Below, one piece after another: positions 27,456-36,863 of a DNA stretch of 57,352 nt. The stretch is from Coriobacteriia bacterium. GTDB lineage: Bacteria > Actinomycetota > Coriobacteriia > Anaerosomatales > SLCP01. The stretch is from NCBI GenBank assembly GCA_019429145.1, contig JAHYJI010000005.1:1-57352 (forward strand), given 5' to 3'. The stretch's first letter is position 1. Every line of letters starts with the position of its first letter. Position numbers and translations under genes: made by a program. Below the pieces are notes generated by a model, which was given only the letters and a program-made list of their open reading frames with translations, was not told the DNA's origin and made no database searches.

Positions 27456-28683
27456 CCGCCACACCGGTTCCCGGCGCGCCACCGGCCGCCTCTTCGATGC
27501 CTGCCGCCAGCACTTCAGCGAACACCGGGTCGTCGCCCCAGGGTGCGATATGCACTACGCGCACTTTCTCGGGCACGCGAGCATCTCGCGCCGCTGCCGG
27601 CAGATCGAGCAGCGTCTGCAGATCGGCGAAGGGGTGGCACGCCGGAACGACCAGGATGCGGTCGCATCCGAGAGCTGCGAGATGCCGCACCGTCTCGGTC
27701 ACACCCGGGTCGCGCCACTCGGCGGTGCACACCCGTACGCGGTCGCTCTTGAGCCCCTCCTCCACGAGGAAGAGCCGGACCCTGTTGGCGAACGAGTTCT
27801 CCTGGATGTCGAAGGATCGGTTGACGCGCTCGTACTCACCGGGCTGGCCATGGACGACGAGCGCCACACCCGTGATCTCCGGGTCCGAGCGGACCGCGAG
27901 GGTTCTTCGTGCAACGAGGCGTGCGAGCTCGTCCGAGGCCCAGAGCGAGCGGGTGGAGGAGACCGAGAGTCCCGGGACGGGCACATCAGCTCCCTGTCGC
28001 TCGGCGTTGGCCCGGTATCCCTCCGCGATGTAGGCGCCGGTGACGATCGCGGTGTCGAAGCCGGCCTCGCGTGCTGCGTGCAGTAACCCGTCGAGAGATG
28101 AGCCGTTCCCACAGCGCAACACAAGCGGCCCGGCGAAACGCATCCGGTCGAGACGTGTCTCGACACGTTCTGCGAGTCCCACGACCTGACCGTGCTCGGG
28201 ACTGCGCCCGCCCACCGCACGGTAGCGAGCTTTCTGAGCGGCATAGTGGAAGGGGTACACGCTGAGAGCGGGCTCGGGAAGACCCGCGTCGACGAGGTCG
28301 GCGATCTCTCTCGTCACCTCGCCGGGAGCGTACTCCTCCGCCTCCCCGTCGGCGAGCGCGATCACCAGTGTGCGCGGTGGCGTTGCGACAGGAGGCAGAA
28401 CCGGGAGTTCCTGCTTCGGGCGGACGTAGGCGAGCAGCGAGGCCACGAGGGCGAAGCCGCCCCCGATGGCGGCCATTGCGATGACGCTGGCGATCACAGC
28501 CACTGAGGGCTGGTCGTACACGGCGAGCAGGCGATTGCCGGCAAGCACGCTCAGAGCCATCGACGCGACACCGGCGACCATCACGAGACCCTCACGCCGA
28601 CGGGTGACCACGAGAAGTACGGCGAGAGCAGACCCCGCTCCCAGAGAACCGCCCACCAGCCCGACCCAGAGGAGCGGTGTCAT
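27445..28683 (-). CDS. Membrane-anchored protein with ferrochelatase-like domains
   Basis: The 412-aa product starts with three membrane helices (about 3-95). A soluble region follows that resembles chelatase-superfamily (ferrochelatase/CbiX) folds: VIALADGEAEEYAPGEVTREI starts one lobe, and ALVVHGQPGEYERVNRSFDIQE with VPACHPFADLQTLLD forms the second. The histidines in VVHGQ and CHPF are in places where such enzymes keep catalytic or metal ligands. I cannot tell whether it inserts a metal or only keeps the fold. The start is ATG 28683 with GGAGGGAAG upstream on the minus strand; the longer frame to 28767 would run through the trx operator. Confidence 0.6.
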   Translation of the reverse strand: MTPLLWVGLVGGSLGAGSALAVLLVVTRRREGLVMVAGVASMALSVLAGNRLLAVYDQPSVAVIASVIAMAAIGGGFALVASLLAYVRPKQELPVLPPVATPPRTLVIALADGEAEEYAPGEVTREIADLVDAGLPEPALSVYPFHYAAQKARYRAVGGRSPEHGQVVGLAERVETRLDRMRFAGPLVLRCGNGSSLDGLLHAAREAGFDTAIVTGAYIAEGYRANAERQGADVPVPGLSVSSTRSLWASDELARLVARRTLAVRSDPEITGVALVVHGQPGEYERVNRSFDIQENSFANRVRLFLVEEGLKSDRVRVCTAEWRDPGVTETVRHLAALGCDRILVVPACHPFADLQTLLDLPAAARDARVPEKVRVVHIAPWGDDPVFAEVLAAGIEEAAGGAPGTGVAATR

Positions 28684-28747
28684 CTTCTTCCCTCCGACTA
28701 CACCCCGACGAAGACGATGATACCCGAGCAGGACGGGGCGCGCCGTG

Positions 28748-28777
28748 TTGACCCTGGAATACCCCATGGGGTATAAT
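28748..28777 (+). promoter_or_regulatory. trx promoter with CsoR/CstR-type operator in its spacer
   Basis: TTGACC at 28748-28753 and a perfect TATAAT at 28772-28777 are 18 bases apart. The palindrome ATACCCC-AT-GGGGTAT (28759-28774) sits between them and overlaps the -10, so repressor binding would block RNA polymerase. The same palindrome occurs at two other sites in the window. Confidence 0.85.
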
Positions 28778-28815
28778 CACCTTCAGAGACAACGCTGGCT
28801 GTGAAGGGAAATGCT

Positions 28816-29142
28816 ATGTCAGAGAAGGTTATCGAGGTCACTGCCGCCCAGTTCGATTCGGAGGTGCTCGATGCGACCGTTCCGGTGGTCGTTGACTTCT
28901 GGGCTCCGTGGTGCGGACCCTGCCGAGTGGTGGCCCCCGAAGTCGAGAAGCTCGCAGAGCGGGCCGATGGCGCGGTGAAGTTCGTCAAGGTCAACATCGA
29001 TGAGAATCGCGATGTCGCCATGAAGTTCAACGTGATGAGCATACCGACGATTGCGAAGTTCGAGCGCGGATCGGTTGTGGCGCAGGCAGTCGGCGCCAAG
29101 GGAGCCGATGCGCTCTCGAAAGAGCTGGGTCTGGGGGTGTAG
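28816..29142 (+). CDS. trxA: Thioredoxin
   Basis: The 108-aa protein has the thioredoxin active site WCGPC at residues 32-36 and the cis-proline region SIPTIAKFERG. It reduces protein disulfides, or sulfur-bound thiols, in the cytosol. ATG 28816 is preceded by GAAGGGA seven bases upstream; an in-frame GTG at 28801 is not better placed. It is the first gene behind a repressible promoter and is followed within four bases by an FmdB-like gene and then a DUF302 gene. Confidence 0.95.
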   Translation: MSEKVIEVTAAQFDSEVLDATVPVVVDFWAPWCGPCRVVAPEVEKLAERADGAVKFVKVNIDENRDVAMKFNVMSIPTIAKFERGSVVAQAVGAKGADALSKELGLGV

Positions 29143-29145
29143 GAG

Positions 29146-29346
29146 TTGCCCTCCTACGACCTGAAGTGTCAGGATTGCGGTACGCGATTCGAGCGATTCT
29201 TCATGCGGTTGATCCGTACCGAGGATCGAGTGTGCCCGTCGTGTGGCTCCACTCGCGTGGTGACGGGACCCGGTGGAGGAGTGGTGGCGGTCGCTCGCAC
29301 GGTACGGAGTGACTCGGGTGCGTGCGGCTCAGGAGGATTCACCTGA
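29146..29346 (+). CDS. FmdB-type zinc-ribbon protein
   Basis: This 66-aa protein opens with MPSYDLKCQDCGTRFE and continues with CPSCG, giving the CxxC-CxxC zinc ribbon of the FmdB/putative regulatory family. The C-terminus is a Gly/Ser-rich tail ending in ACGSGG. The function is unknown; such ribbons often bind metal or nucleic acid. The TTG start at 29146 directly follows AGGAG, which is unusually close. It lies three bases after trxA and is probably co-translated. Confidence 0.75.
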   Translation: MPSYDLKCQDCGTRFERFFMRLIRTEDRVCPSCGSTRVVTGPGGGVVAVARTVRSDSGACGSGGFT

Positions 29347-29390
29347 GGGTGAGGATTCGCGCCCGGTCGGGCGCCAGCTGAGGGGGACCG

Positions 29391-29759
29391 GTGGATCACG
29401 CATACAAGCGAACGAGGACCGGGAGCTTCTCAGAGACCATCGAGGCCGTGGAGCACGCCGTGCGTGCCCGCGGCTTCGTCATCGAGAACAAGTACGACAT
29501 CGGAGGGACGGTGGTCGCCAAGGGATTTGCCATCCGGCCCCTGGTGATCATGGAGGTCAGCCCCGTCGAGGAGGTGGGGAGTCCGCTCTCGCTCGTGCTG
29601 CCGTGTCGCATCAACATCTACGAGGAGGACGGAGCCGTCGTCGTCGCGGCCCTTCGCCCGACGATCTTCGGTGCGATCTACCCGGAGCACCGGCTCGACG
29701 AGCTCGCAAGGGGTATCGAGGAGACGGTCATCGGCATCGTGGATGACGCGACCAGCTGA
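29391..29759 (+). CDS. DUF302-domain protein
   Basis: The 122-aa product has the DUF302 pattern: GSFSETIEAVEHAVRARGFVI, then a strand-rich middle (VVAKGFAIRPLVIMEVSP), then LPCRINIYEEDGAVVVAALRPTIFG. DUF302 proteins are often linked with sulfur metabolism and with CstR- or CsoR-controlled genes; the chemistry is unknown. GTG 29391 has GAGGGGG upstream. It is the third gene of the trx operon and converges with the repressor gene, with nine bases between the two stop codons. Confidence 0.8.
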   Translation: MDHAYKRTRTGSFSETIEAVEHAVRARGFVIENKYDIGGTVVAKGFAIRPLVIMEVSPVEEVGSPLSLVLPCRINIYEEDGAVVVAALRPTIFGAIYPEHRLDELARGIEETVIGIVDDATS

Positions 29760-29768
29760 GAGGCTGCC

Positions 29769-30065
29769 CTACTTCACGCACGATGAGTACTTGAGGAAGA
29801 CGCTGATCGCCTCGTCGATGAGCTCGTCGCGCGATCTCTCCTCATCGTCGATGAGGCAGCGTTTCATCGAGTGGCCGATGATGTGGAGCCCGACCTGGTT
29901 CAGCGCGGACTTCGCGGCCATGATCTGAGTGAGGACGTCTTCGCAGTCCTTTCCCGACTCGATCATGGACTGCAAGCCCCGGATCTGTCCCTCGAGGCGA
30001 CGGAGGCGGTTGAGGATGCGCGTGCGCTCCGCATCTGCGGCGAGCGGGCCTATGCTATCTGTCAT
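29769..30065 (-). CDS. CsoR-family repressor, CstR-like ligand pattern
   Basis: The 98-aa all-helical repressor has GQIRGLQSMIESGKDCEDVLTQI and KSALNQVGLHIIGHSMKRC. Aligned by eye to Mycobacterium CsoR, whose Cu(I) ligands are Cys36, His61 and Cys65, the equivalents are Cys41, Ser66 and Cys70. The middle ligand is therefore lost, with a His at the neighbouring position 65. A C-x-C pattern is what CstR persulfide sensors show, and GKDC also matches my memory of CstR. The start is ATG 30065, with GAGGTG six bases upstream; a GTG at 30074 overlaps that site. It is divergent from the CDF gene across a palindromic operator and likely represses its own promoter. Confidence 0.85.
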   Translation of the reverse strand: MTDSIGPLAADAERTRILNRLRRLEGQIRGLQSMIESGKDCEDVLTQIMAAKSALNQVGLHIIGHSMKRCLIDDEERSRDELIDEAISVFLKYSSCVK

Positions 30066-30092
30066 CGAGTTCACCTCGCACGGTGTGGGGTA

Positions 30093-30112
30093 TCATCACT
30101 CATCTGTGATGA
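30093..30112. repeat. Hairpin in the repressor leader
   Basis: TCATCAC at 30093-30099 pairs perfectly with GTGATGA at 30106-30112 around a six-base loop. It lies in the 5' leader of the CsoR-family gene. Confidence 0.5.
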
Positions 30113-30120
30113 ATCAGTAG

Positions 30121-30149
30121 AATATACCCCCCAGGGGTATATTGTGCAA
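30121..30149 (-). promoter_or_regulatory. Repressor promoter with 23-bp operator
   Basis: AATATACCCC (30121-30130) and GGGGTATATT (30134-30143) are perfect ten-base arms around CCA. On the minus strand TTGCAC (30149-30144) and TATATT (30126-30121) are 17 bases apart, placing the operator in the spacer of the repressor's own promoter. The divergent CDF gene starts 18 bases to the right and could be controlled from the same site. Confidence 0.82.
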
Positions 30150-30161
30150 GCGGGAGGTCAC

Positions 30162-31106
30162 GTGGGCTACTCCGCAGGACCCGGTGAGGGCGCTGCTCCG
30201 GATCGCAAGTCGCGCATCCGTCGCATCCTGGTCTTCATCCTTGCGCTGAACCTCGCCGTCGCCCTTGCGAAGCTGGGATGGGGCTACGTGGCGGGATCGG
30301 TGTCGATGGTCGCCGACGGTTTTCACTCTCTGTTCGATGGTGCCTCTAACATCATCGGTCTCGTGGGCCTTGCTCTGGCGGCACGGCCGGCCGACCGGGA
30401 CCATCCCTACGGCCACGGCAAGTACGAGACCTACGCCTCTGCTGCCATCGGCGCGATGCTTGCGTTCGCGGCGTACAGCGTGGGGAGCGCGGCGATCGGG
30501 AGGTTGCTCGAGGGCAGCCCCCCGCCGCGTGTCGATGCCATCGCGTTCGCCGTGATGATCGGTACGCTCGCCGTCAACATCGGCGTTACACTCTACGAGC
30601 GGGCGGTGGGCAAACGTCTGGGCAGCGAGATACTCATCGCCGATGCCAGCCACACCGGAAGCGACGCGCTCGTGAGCATCGGGGTGATCGCCGGATTGAT
30701 CGCGGTCCGTGCCGGGTATCCCATCGCCGACCCGCTCATCGCCCTTGTGGTCGCCGGGGTCATCGCGTACACGGCATTGCGCGTATTCAGACAGGCCACG
30801 GTCACTCTCTCAGACACGGCCCGCATAGACCCCAGACTCATCGCGAACGTGTGCATGGAGGTTCCGGGAGTGCTCGGGTGCCACCGCATCCGGACACGCG
30901 GCTCTGCAGCCGAGGTCTACGTCGATCTGCACATCCAGGTCGACCCGGCGGCGACCGTGACCACCGGGCATGCGGTGGCCGAGGCGGTGGAACGCGTGGT
31001 GTGCCACTCGTTCGAGCCGGTCGTCGATGTGGTCGCACACCTCGAACCCTACGACGCCTACCAGGTTGGCAAGACGGCCAAGGAGATAGATGCAGGACTC
31101 GCTTAA
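30162..31106 (+). CDS. Cation diffusion facilitator (CDF) transporter
   Basis: The 314-aa product has about six membrane helices with the CDF metal-site sequences SVSMVADGFHSLFDGASNIIG (HxxxD, helix 2) and IADASHTGSDALVS (HxxxD, helix 5), then a C-terminal cytosolic domain (about 215-300). Family members export Zn, Fe, Mn, Co or Ni by proton exchange. GTG 30162 has GGGAGGT upstream; GTG 30144 is in frame but touches the operator. Position next to the CsoR-family repressor suggests metal- or sulfur-dependent control. The downstream EamA gene overlaps its end by 17 bases. Confidence 0.9.
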   Translation: MGYSAGPGEGAAPDRKSRIRRILVFILALNLAVALAKLGWGYVAGSVSMVADGFHSLFDGASNIIGLVGLALAARPADRDHPYGHGKYETYASAAIGAMLAFAAYSVGSAAIGRLLEGSPPPRVDAIAFAVMIGTLAVNIGVTLYERAVGKRLGSEILIADASHTGSDALVSIGVIAGLIAVRAGYPIADPLIALVVAGVIAYTALRVFRQATVTLSDTARIDPRLIANVCMEVPGVLGCHRIRTRGSAAEVYVDLHIQVDPAATVTTGHAVAEAVERVVCHSFEPVVDVVAHLEPYDAYQVGKTAKEIDAGLA

Positions 31107-32085
31107 GCCAGTTCCTGACCAGAGTCACAGCTGGAAGGGTTACGCGCTCGCTACGGTTGCGGCGCTCTGTTGGGCCACGGGAGGATTGACTGCCAAGTGG
31201 CTCTTCACCGCCGAGGGACCGGATACCGCGGCGTGGCGCGTGCCGCCGCTCGGAATGACCATCGATCCCGTCGTGCTCTCGGGCGCGCGTGCATTCAGCG
31301 CCTTCGCGGTGCTGATCGTCTACCTGGTCGTGTCTCGGCGCTACGCACTACGCATCTCCCGGCGCGAACTGCCTTTCTTCGCGTTGTTCGGCGTGGTAGG
31401 GCTGGCCGGCGTGCACTTCACCTACTTCAAGGCGATCTCTCACACGAACGTCGCAACCGCTATCCTGCTCGAGTACCTCGCACCCGTGCTGGTGCTGATC
31501 GTTTCGGTCATCTTCCTCGGACAGCAGCTGACGTGGACGCTGCCCACCGGTGTCGGACTCTCGATCCTCGGGTGTGCGCTCGTTGTGGGTGCGATCGGAG
31601 GCGACGGGCTCGCGGTGAGCCCCGAGGGCATCGCGTGGGGGCTCGCCTCCGCGGTCTTCTTCGCCGCCTATTCGCTGATGGGCCGGTACGCCGCGAGACG
31701 CTTCTCGCCCTGGACGACGCTGGTGTACGGTCTTGGCTTCGCCTCGGTCTTCTGGATGCTCTACCTGCGTGGCCCGGCCGGAGTATCCGACGCGTTTGCG
31801 ACCCCGACATCCACCGCCGCGGTCCTATTCATCGCGGTGGCGAGCACGATCATCCCATTCGCGGCGTTCCTCAAGGCGCTTCACTACATCGACCCGACCC
31901 GTGCGACCATCGTCGCGACACTGGAGCCGGTGATCGCCGGGCTCGTCGCCTTCCTTGCGCTGGGGGAGACGTTCGGTCCGGTGCAGATTCTCGGAGGCGT
32001 GCTCGTGCTCGGCGCGATCATGCTCATCCAGGCACCGGGCAGGGCCGCTCCCGCTCAGCCGTTCGAAGTGCCTCCTGCCTCCTGA
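31090..32085 (+). CDS. EamA/DMT-family transporter
   Basis: This 331-aa protein has about ten transmembrane helices formed by two EamA repeats (about 15-150 and 175-310). ISHTNVATAILLEYLAPVLVLIVS and HYIDPTRATIVATLEPVIAGLVA are the conserved halves, with the Glu-Pro typical of this superfamily. Substrates are usually small metabolites or amino acids, exported or imported; none can be assigned. The ATG lies inside the CDF gene end, so the two are co-expressed. Confidence 0.88.
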   Translation: MQDSLKPVPDQSHSWKGYALATVAALCWATGGLTAKWLFTAEGPDTAAWRVPPLGMTIDPVVLSGARAFSAFAVLIVYLVVSRRYALRISRRELPFFALFGVVGLAGVHFTYFKAISHTNVATAILLEYLAPVLVLIVSVIFLGQQLTWTLPTGVGLSILGCALVVGAIGGDGLAVSPEGIAWGLASAVFFAAYSLMGRYAARRFSPWTTLVYGLGFASVFWMLYLRGPAGVSDAFATPTSTAAVLFIAVASTIIPFAAFLKALHYIDPTRATIVATLEPVIAGLVAFLALGETFGPVQILGGVLVLGAIMLIQAPGRAAPAQPFEVPPAS

Positions 32086-32121
32086 CCTCACGTAACCTCC
32101 ACGAAAGAACACCCGCTTCCG

Positions 32122-32138
32122 GTGGTATATTCTTTGCT
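32122..32138 (+). promoter_or_regulatory. Candidate sigma-54 promoter before rpoN
   Basis: gTGGTATATTCTTTGCT has TGG and TTGCT at the sigma-54 spacing (GG-N10-GC), but only A at position 6 agrees in the GGCACG part. It lies 50 bases before the rpoN start and suggests autoregulation. The overlapping TATATT could instead be a sigma-70 -10 box. Confidence 0.4.
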
Positions 32139-32188
32139 AGGCGCGCCGCCTTCTTCTGGCGGCCGATATGCACCGGGGAGGGTTCTCA

Positions 32189-33583
32189 GTGGAGCTCGGG
32201 CAGAGGACCGAACTCAGACAGAAGGTGACACTCTCGCCCCAGGTCTACCAGGGCCTGAGTATCCTCGCCATGCCCATCTTCGAGCTCCAGCAGCTGGTCG
32301 AGGCCGAGATGCTGGAGAACCCGCTTCTCGAGGTCGACGAGATCGAACCCGAGCCGGGCGAGGACGACGAGACGCGTCAGGAGAGCGCGGAGGAGGAGCG
32401 CGCCTGGGACGAGTGGCTCGACATGTACGACGAGCTCGACTCGGCGGAGTACAGTGGTCCGCGCGATCCCAACGAGGAGGCGGCCAACACCGAGGAGTTC
32501 GTCGGCGGCGCGGTGAGCTTCTCTGACTACCTCGAACAGCAGCTGGCGATGATGGAACTCAGCGACGAGGTGGACGCGGCCGCGCGTGCCGTGATCGGTT
32601 CGCTCGACGCCGACGGGTTCTTCAAGGGTGACTGTGCTGAGGTCGCCGCGCTCGTCGGTGTGACGACCGCGAACGCCGAGGAGGGCCTGCGCGTCGTGCA
32701 GCAGCTCGATCCTCCGGGCGTGGGTGCCCGTAGCCTGACCGAAGCGCTCGTCATCCAGATGGACTTCCTCGGCCTGGAGGACCCGCTGCTGGAGGCGATC
32801 ATCAACGGCCATCTCGACGACGTCGCCGCGAACCACTTCCGCAAGATCGCCCGGGCACTCAAGGCCACCGAACCGGAGGTCCGTGAAGCGGTCGCTGTGC
32901 TGCGCTCGCTGAATCCCCGGCCGGCCGGCGCCTACTCGCCCGGCCCCTCACCGGGCTACATCGTTCCCGACGTGACGATCCGTCGCTTCGACGACGAGTG
33001 GCTGATCATCCCGAACAGCGAGTCCGTGCCCACCCTGCGGGTCAGCCCGCGCTACCGGTCGATGCTGCGCTCGGGTTCGAACGCCGACGAGGACACCCGC
33101 CGCTATCTCAAGGACAAGATCCGTTCCGCGGAAAGCTTCATCAAGAACGTCGACCGTCGCAAAGACACCGTGAGCCGGATCACCGGCATCATCCTGGAGG
33201 TCCAGTCGGAGTTCTTCGAGGACGGTAAGGGTCCGCTTCGCCCGCTTCGCCTCGAGGACGTCGCGGTCGAGCTGGGCGTCCATCTCTCCACGGTCAGCCG
33301 GGGCGTGACCGGCAAGTACATGGCGACCCCGTACGGGCTCTTCGAGCTGAAGCACTTCTTCGCCGGCGGGTACCGGACCACCACCGGTATGGACATCGCG
33401 TCCACGAGCATCAAACAGAGACTGAAGGAGCTCGTGGCGGAGGAGGACGCGGAGAAGCCGCTCTCGGACCAGAAGCTCGCCGAGCTGCTCTCCGACGAGG
33501 GCGTGAGCGTCGCACGCCGTACGGTGGCCAAGTACCGCGAGGAGCTGCACATCGAACCTTCCTGGGCGAGGAGACGACGGTGA
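32189..33583 (+). CDS. rpoN: RNA polymerase sigma-54 factor
   Basis: This 464-aa protein has the three sigma-54 regions. Region I (about 1-45, ELRQKVTLSPQVYQGLSILAMPIFELQQLV, Gln/Leu-rich) is the activator-interacting part. Region II is acidic (about 45-95), and region III is the core- and DNA-binding region, with the helix-turn-helix VELGVHLSTVSRGVTGKYMATP and the RpoN box ARRTVAKYREEL near the C-terminus. Sigma-54 recognises -24/-12 promoters and needs an AAA+ activator. GTG 32189 has GGGGAGG six bases upstream; ATG 32168 is upstream of that site. The gene overlaps the sensor-kinase gene by four bases. Sigma-54 is uncommon in Actinobacteria. Confidence 0.97.
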   Translation: MELGQRTELRQKVTLSPQVYQGLSILAMPIFELQQLVEAEMLENPLLEVDEIEPEPGEDDETRQESAEEERAWDEWLDMYDELDSAEYSGPRDPNEEAANTEEFVGGAVSFSDYLEQQLAMMELSDEVDAAARAVIGSLDADGFFKGDCAEVAALVGVTTANAEEGLRVVQQLDPPGVGARSLTEALVIQMDFLGLEDPLLEAIINGHLDDVAANHFRKIARALKATEPEVREAVAVLRSLNPRPAGAYSPGPSPGYIVPDVTIRRFDDEWLIIPNSESVPTLRVSPRYRSMLRSGSNADEDTRRYLKDKIRSAESFIKNVDRRKDTVSRITGIILEVQSEFFEDGKGPLRPLRLEDVAVELGVHLSTVSRGVTGKYMATPYGLFELKHFFAGGYRTTTGMDIASTSIKQRLKELVAEEDAEKPLSDQKLAELLSDEGVSVARRTVAKYREELHIEPSWARRRR

Positions 33584-35099
33584 CCGAGCAGCCCAGGTCG
33601 GCCGAGGAGGCCGAGGCTCAGCGCAGGGCGGTGCGGCTGCGAGCGGTCGTCATCGTCGTTGCGATGCTCGCGGTGGTCACCACGCTGCACCTGTACACGA
33701 ATGTCGCCGGTGGTGCCGTCATGCTGCACCTGCTCTACCGGCGCCTCTACTACGTCCCGATCCTTTACGCGGCCTTCGTCTTCGGCAAGAAGGGCGGGTT
33801 GCTTACCGCGCTTGCCGCCTCGGTACCGTTCGCCATCAACGCCCAGATCACCCTCGGAGGATTCACCGGACGGACAATCGACAGCAGCCTCGAGGTATTC
33901 ATGTACTTCGCCATCGGCGTTCTCTTCGGCGCACTGCGGGACATGGAGGAGCGCAAGACGGCGGACCTCCGGCAGGTGAGCGCGCGGCTCGAGGAAGCGT
34001 ACAAGAAGCTCGAGGAGCGCGCCATCCAGCTCATCAACATCCAGGACTACACGCAGTCCATCCTCCGCTCGATCACATCCGGTGTACTCACCATCGGCCC
34101 TGATGGCTCGATCACCACAGCTAATCCCGCGGCCGAGCGCCTGCTCGGCATGTCGGAGTACGAGATGGTGCCCAAGAGCATCGGCGCGCTCTTTCGCGAC
34201 GACGGGGGACTGGAAGGTGACGTCAGGAAGGTGCTGTCCGGGCGCATCCCGCTCACCCTGCGGGAGGTCAGGATGGTGACCGACGCCGGTCACGACATCC
34301 ACGTTCAGGCCTCGACGTCGCGAATGCGCGCGGTCGGCGGGCGGATACTCGGGGCGGTCGTCACCATCGAGGACGTCTCGGAGGTCAAGGCGCTCACCGA
34401 GCAGCTCATAAGGGCCGACCGCCTTGCAGCGATGGGGGAGCTCACCGCCGGCGTGGCGCACGAGGTCCGCAACCCGCTCGGTGTCATACGCGCGAGCGTG
34501 CAGCTGCTCGAGGACGCGGACTGCGACGCCGAGCGCGTCCGTCAGGCCGGCGAGGTCATGAAGCAGGAGATCGACCGGCTCGACAAGGTGATCAAGGCGC
34601 TGTTGGACTTCGGCCGGCCGAGCAAGCCAACGATGCGGGCAACCGACGTCTCAAGCGTGCTCGGGGACGTCGTGCTCTTCACGAGTCGTTTCGCCGCGCA
34701 GTCCGATGTCACGATCTCCGAGGAGTACGCGCCCGATCTCCCTCGCGTCACGGCCGATCCGGACCAGCTGAAGCAGGTGTTCCTCAATCTGATCACCAAT
34801 GCGGTTCAGTCAATGGAGGAGATCGGCGGAGAGATCCTCCTCTCCGCGCACGAGCAGGGAGACTTCGTGGTGGTGACCCTCTGCGATACCGGCCCCGGCA
34901 TACCCGCCGAGGACCTGGGAAAGGTGTTCGATCCGTTCTACTCGACCCGAGACGCCGGGACCGGTCTCGGGCTCACCATCGTCCACCGCATCATCGATGA
35001 GCACGATGGGCATATCGAACTGGAGAGCAGTCCCGAGGGCACGACGATCCGGATCTCTCTCCCGACCGCATTCGACGACGAACCGATGGGGGGCGCTCG

Positions 35100-35103
<4 letters not shown>
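33580..35103 (+). CDS. NtrB/AtoS-type sensor histidine kinase
   Basis: This 507-aa kinase has about four N-terminal membrane helices (22-122), a short coiled coil, a PAS domain (about 150-270), a HisKA domain with phosphoacceptor His294 in GVAHEVRNPL, and a HATPase_c domain with N-box LITNAVQSM, G1 DTGPGIP and G2 GTGLGLTIV. The membrane part has little periplasmic loop, so the signal may be sensed within the membrane. It is translated with rpoN (GTGA overlap) and with the activator gene (four-base overlap), so it most likely phosphorylates that activator. Confidence 0.94.
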
Positions 35104-36449
<1,346 letters not shown>

Positions 36450-36460
36450 GCCACCGGCGC

Positions 36461-36477
36461 TTGGCATGGCTGTTGCA
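36461..36477 (+). promoter_or_regulatory. Strong candidate sigma-54 promoter
   Basis: TTGGCATGGCTGTTGCA agrees with TTGGCACGNNNNTTGCW at every fixed base except C7 (T here). It lies between the activator stop (36449) and the zinc-ribbon gene (ATG 36519), 41 bases before that start. Confidence 0.8.
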
Positions 36478-36518
36478 CCCTGCGTGACATCGCTGCGCAT
36501 CCACGCCGGGAGTGAAGT

Positions 36519-36863
36519 ATGGCGCGCGAACGGGACAGGAAAAGGACGGTTCTCGCCGGTCTGTCATTCGGCCTCTTGCTCCTGTTCTCCGTAGCCGCGC
36601 TCCTGCTTTCGCTCGTGCGGTCTGCGCCTGCGGCACCGGCATGGGGCTTGGCACTGATTGTGGGCACGCTGTGTGCCCTGGTGGCTCTGCTTCTGTTAGA
36701 GCCCGGATCGGAGTCCACCGATGCCGATCCCGTGGTATCGTCATGTGCCGCGTGCGGCAATCCCATGCTTGCCGAGTGGCGACTCTGCCCGCACTGCGGG
36801 CAGATGCTGGAATGCGACATGTCCGCACCGATGCAAGGAGATCGCACCCCATGGCTGACCTGA
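36519..36863 (+). CDS. Two-helix membrane protein with C-terminal zinc ribbon
   Basis: The 114-aa product has a basic N-terminus, two membrane helices (about 10-32 and 39-60), an acidic linker and a zinc ribbon: SSCAACGNPMLAEWRLCPHCGQ gives CxxC and CxxC (about 75-97). The function is unknown; the ribbon may bind zinc or copper at the membrane. It begins 41 bases after the strongest sigma-54 site in the window. The following HMA gene starts inside its last 13 bases. Confidence 0.65.
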   Translation: MARERDRKRTVLAGLSFGLLLLFSVAALLLSLVRSAPAAPAWGLALIVGTLCALVALLLLEPGSESTDADPVVSSCAACGNPMLAEWRLCPHCGQMLECDMSAPMQGDRTPWLT

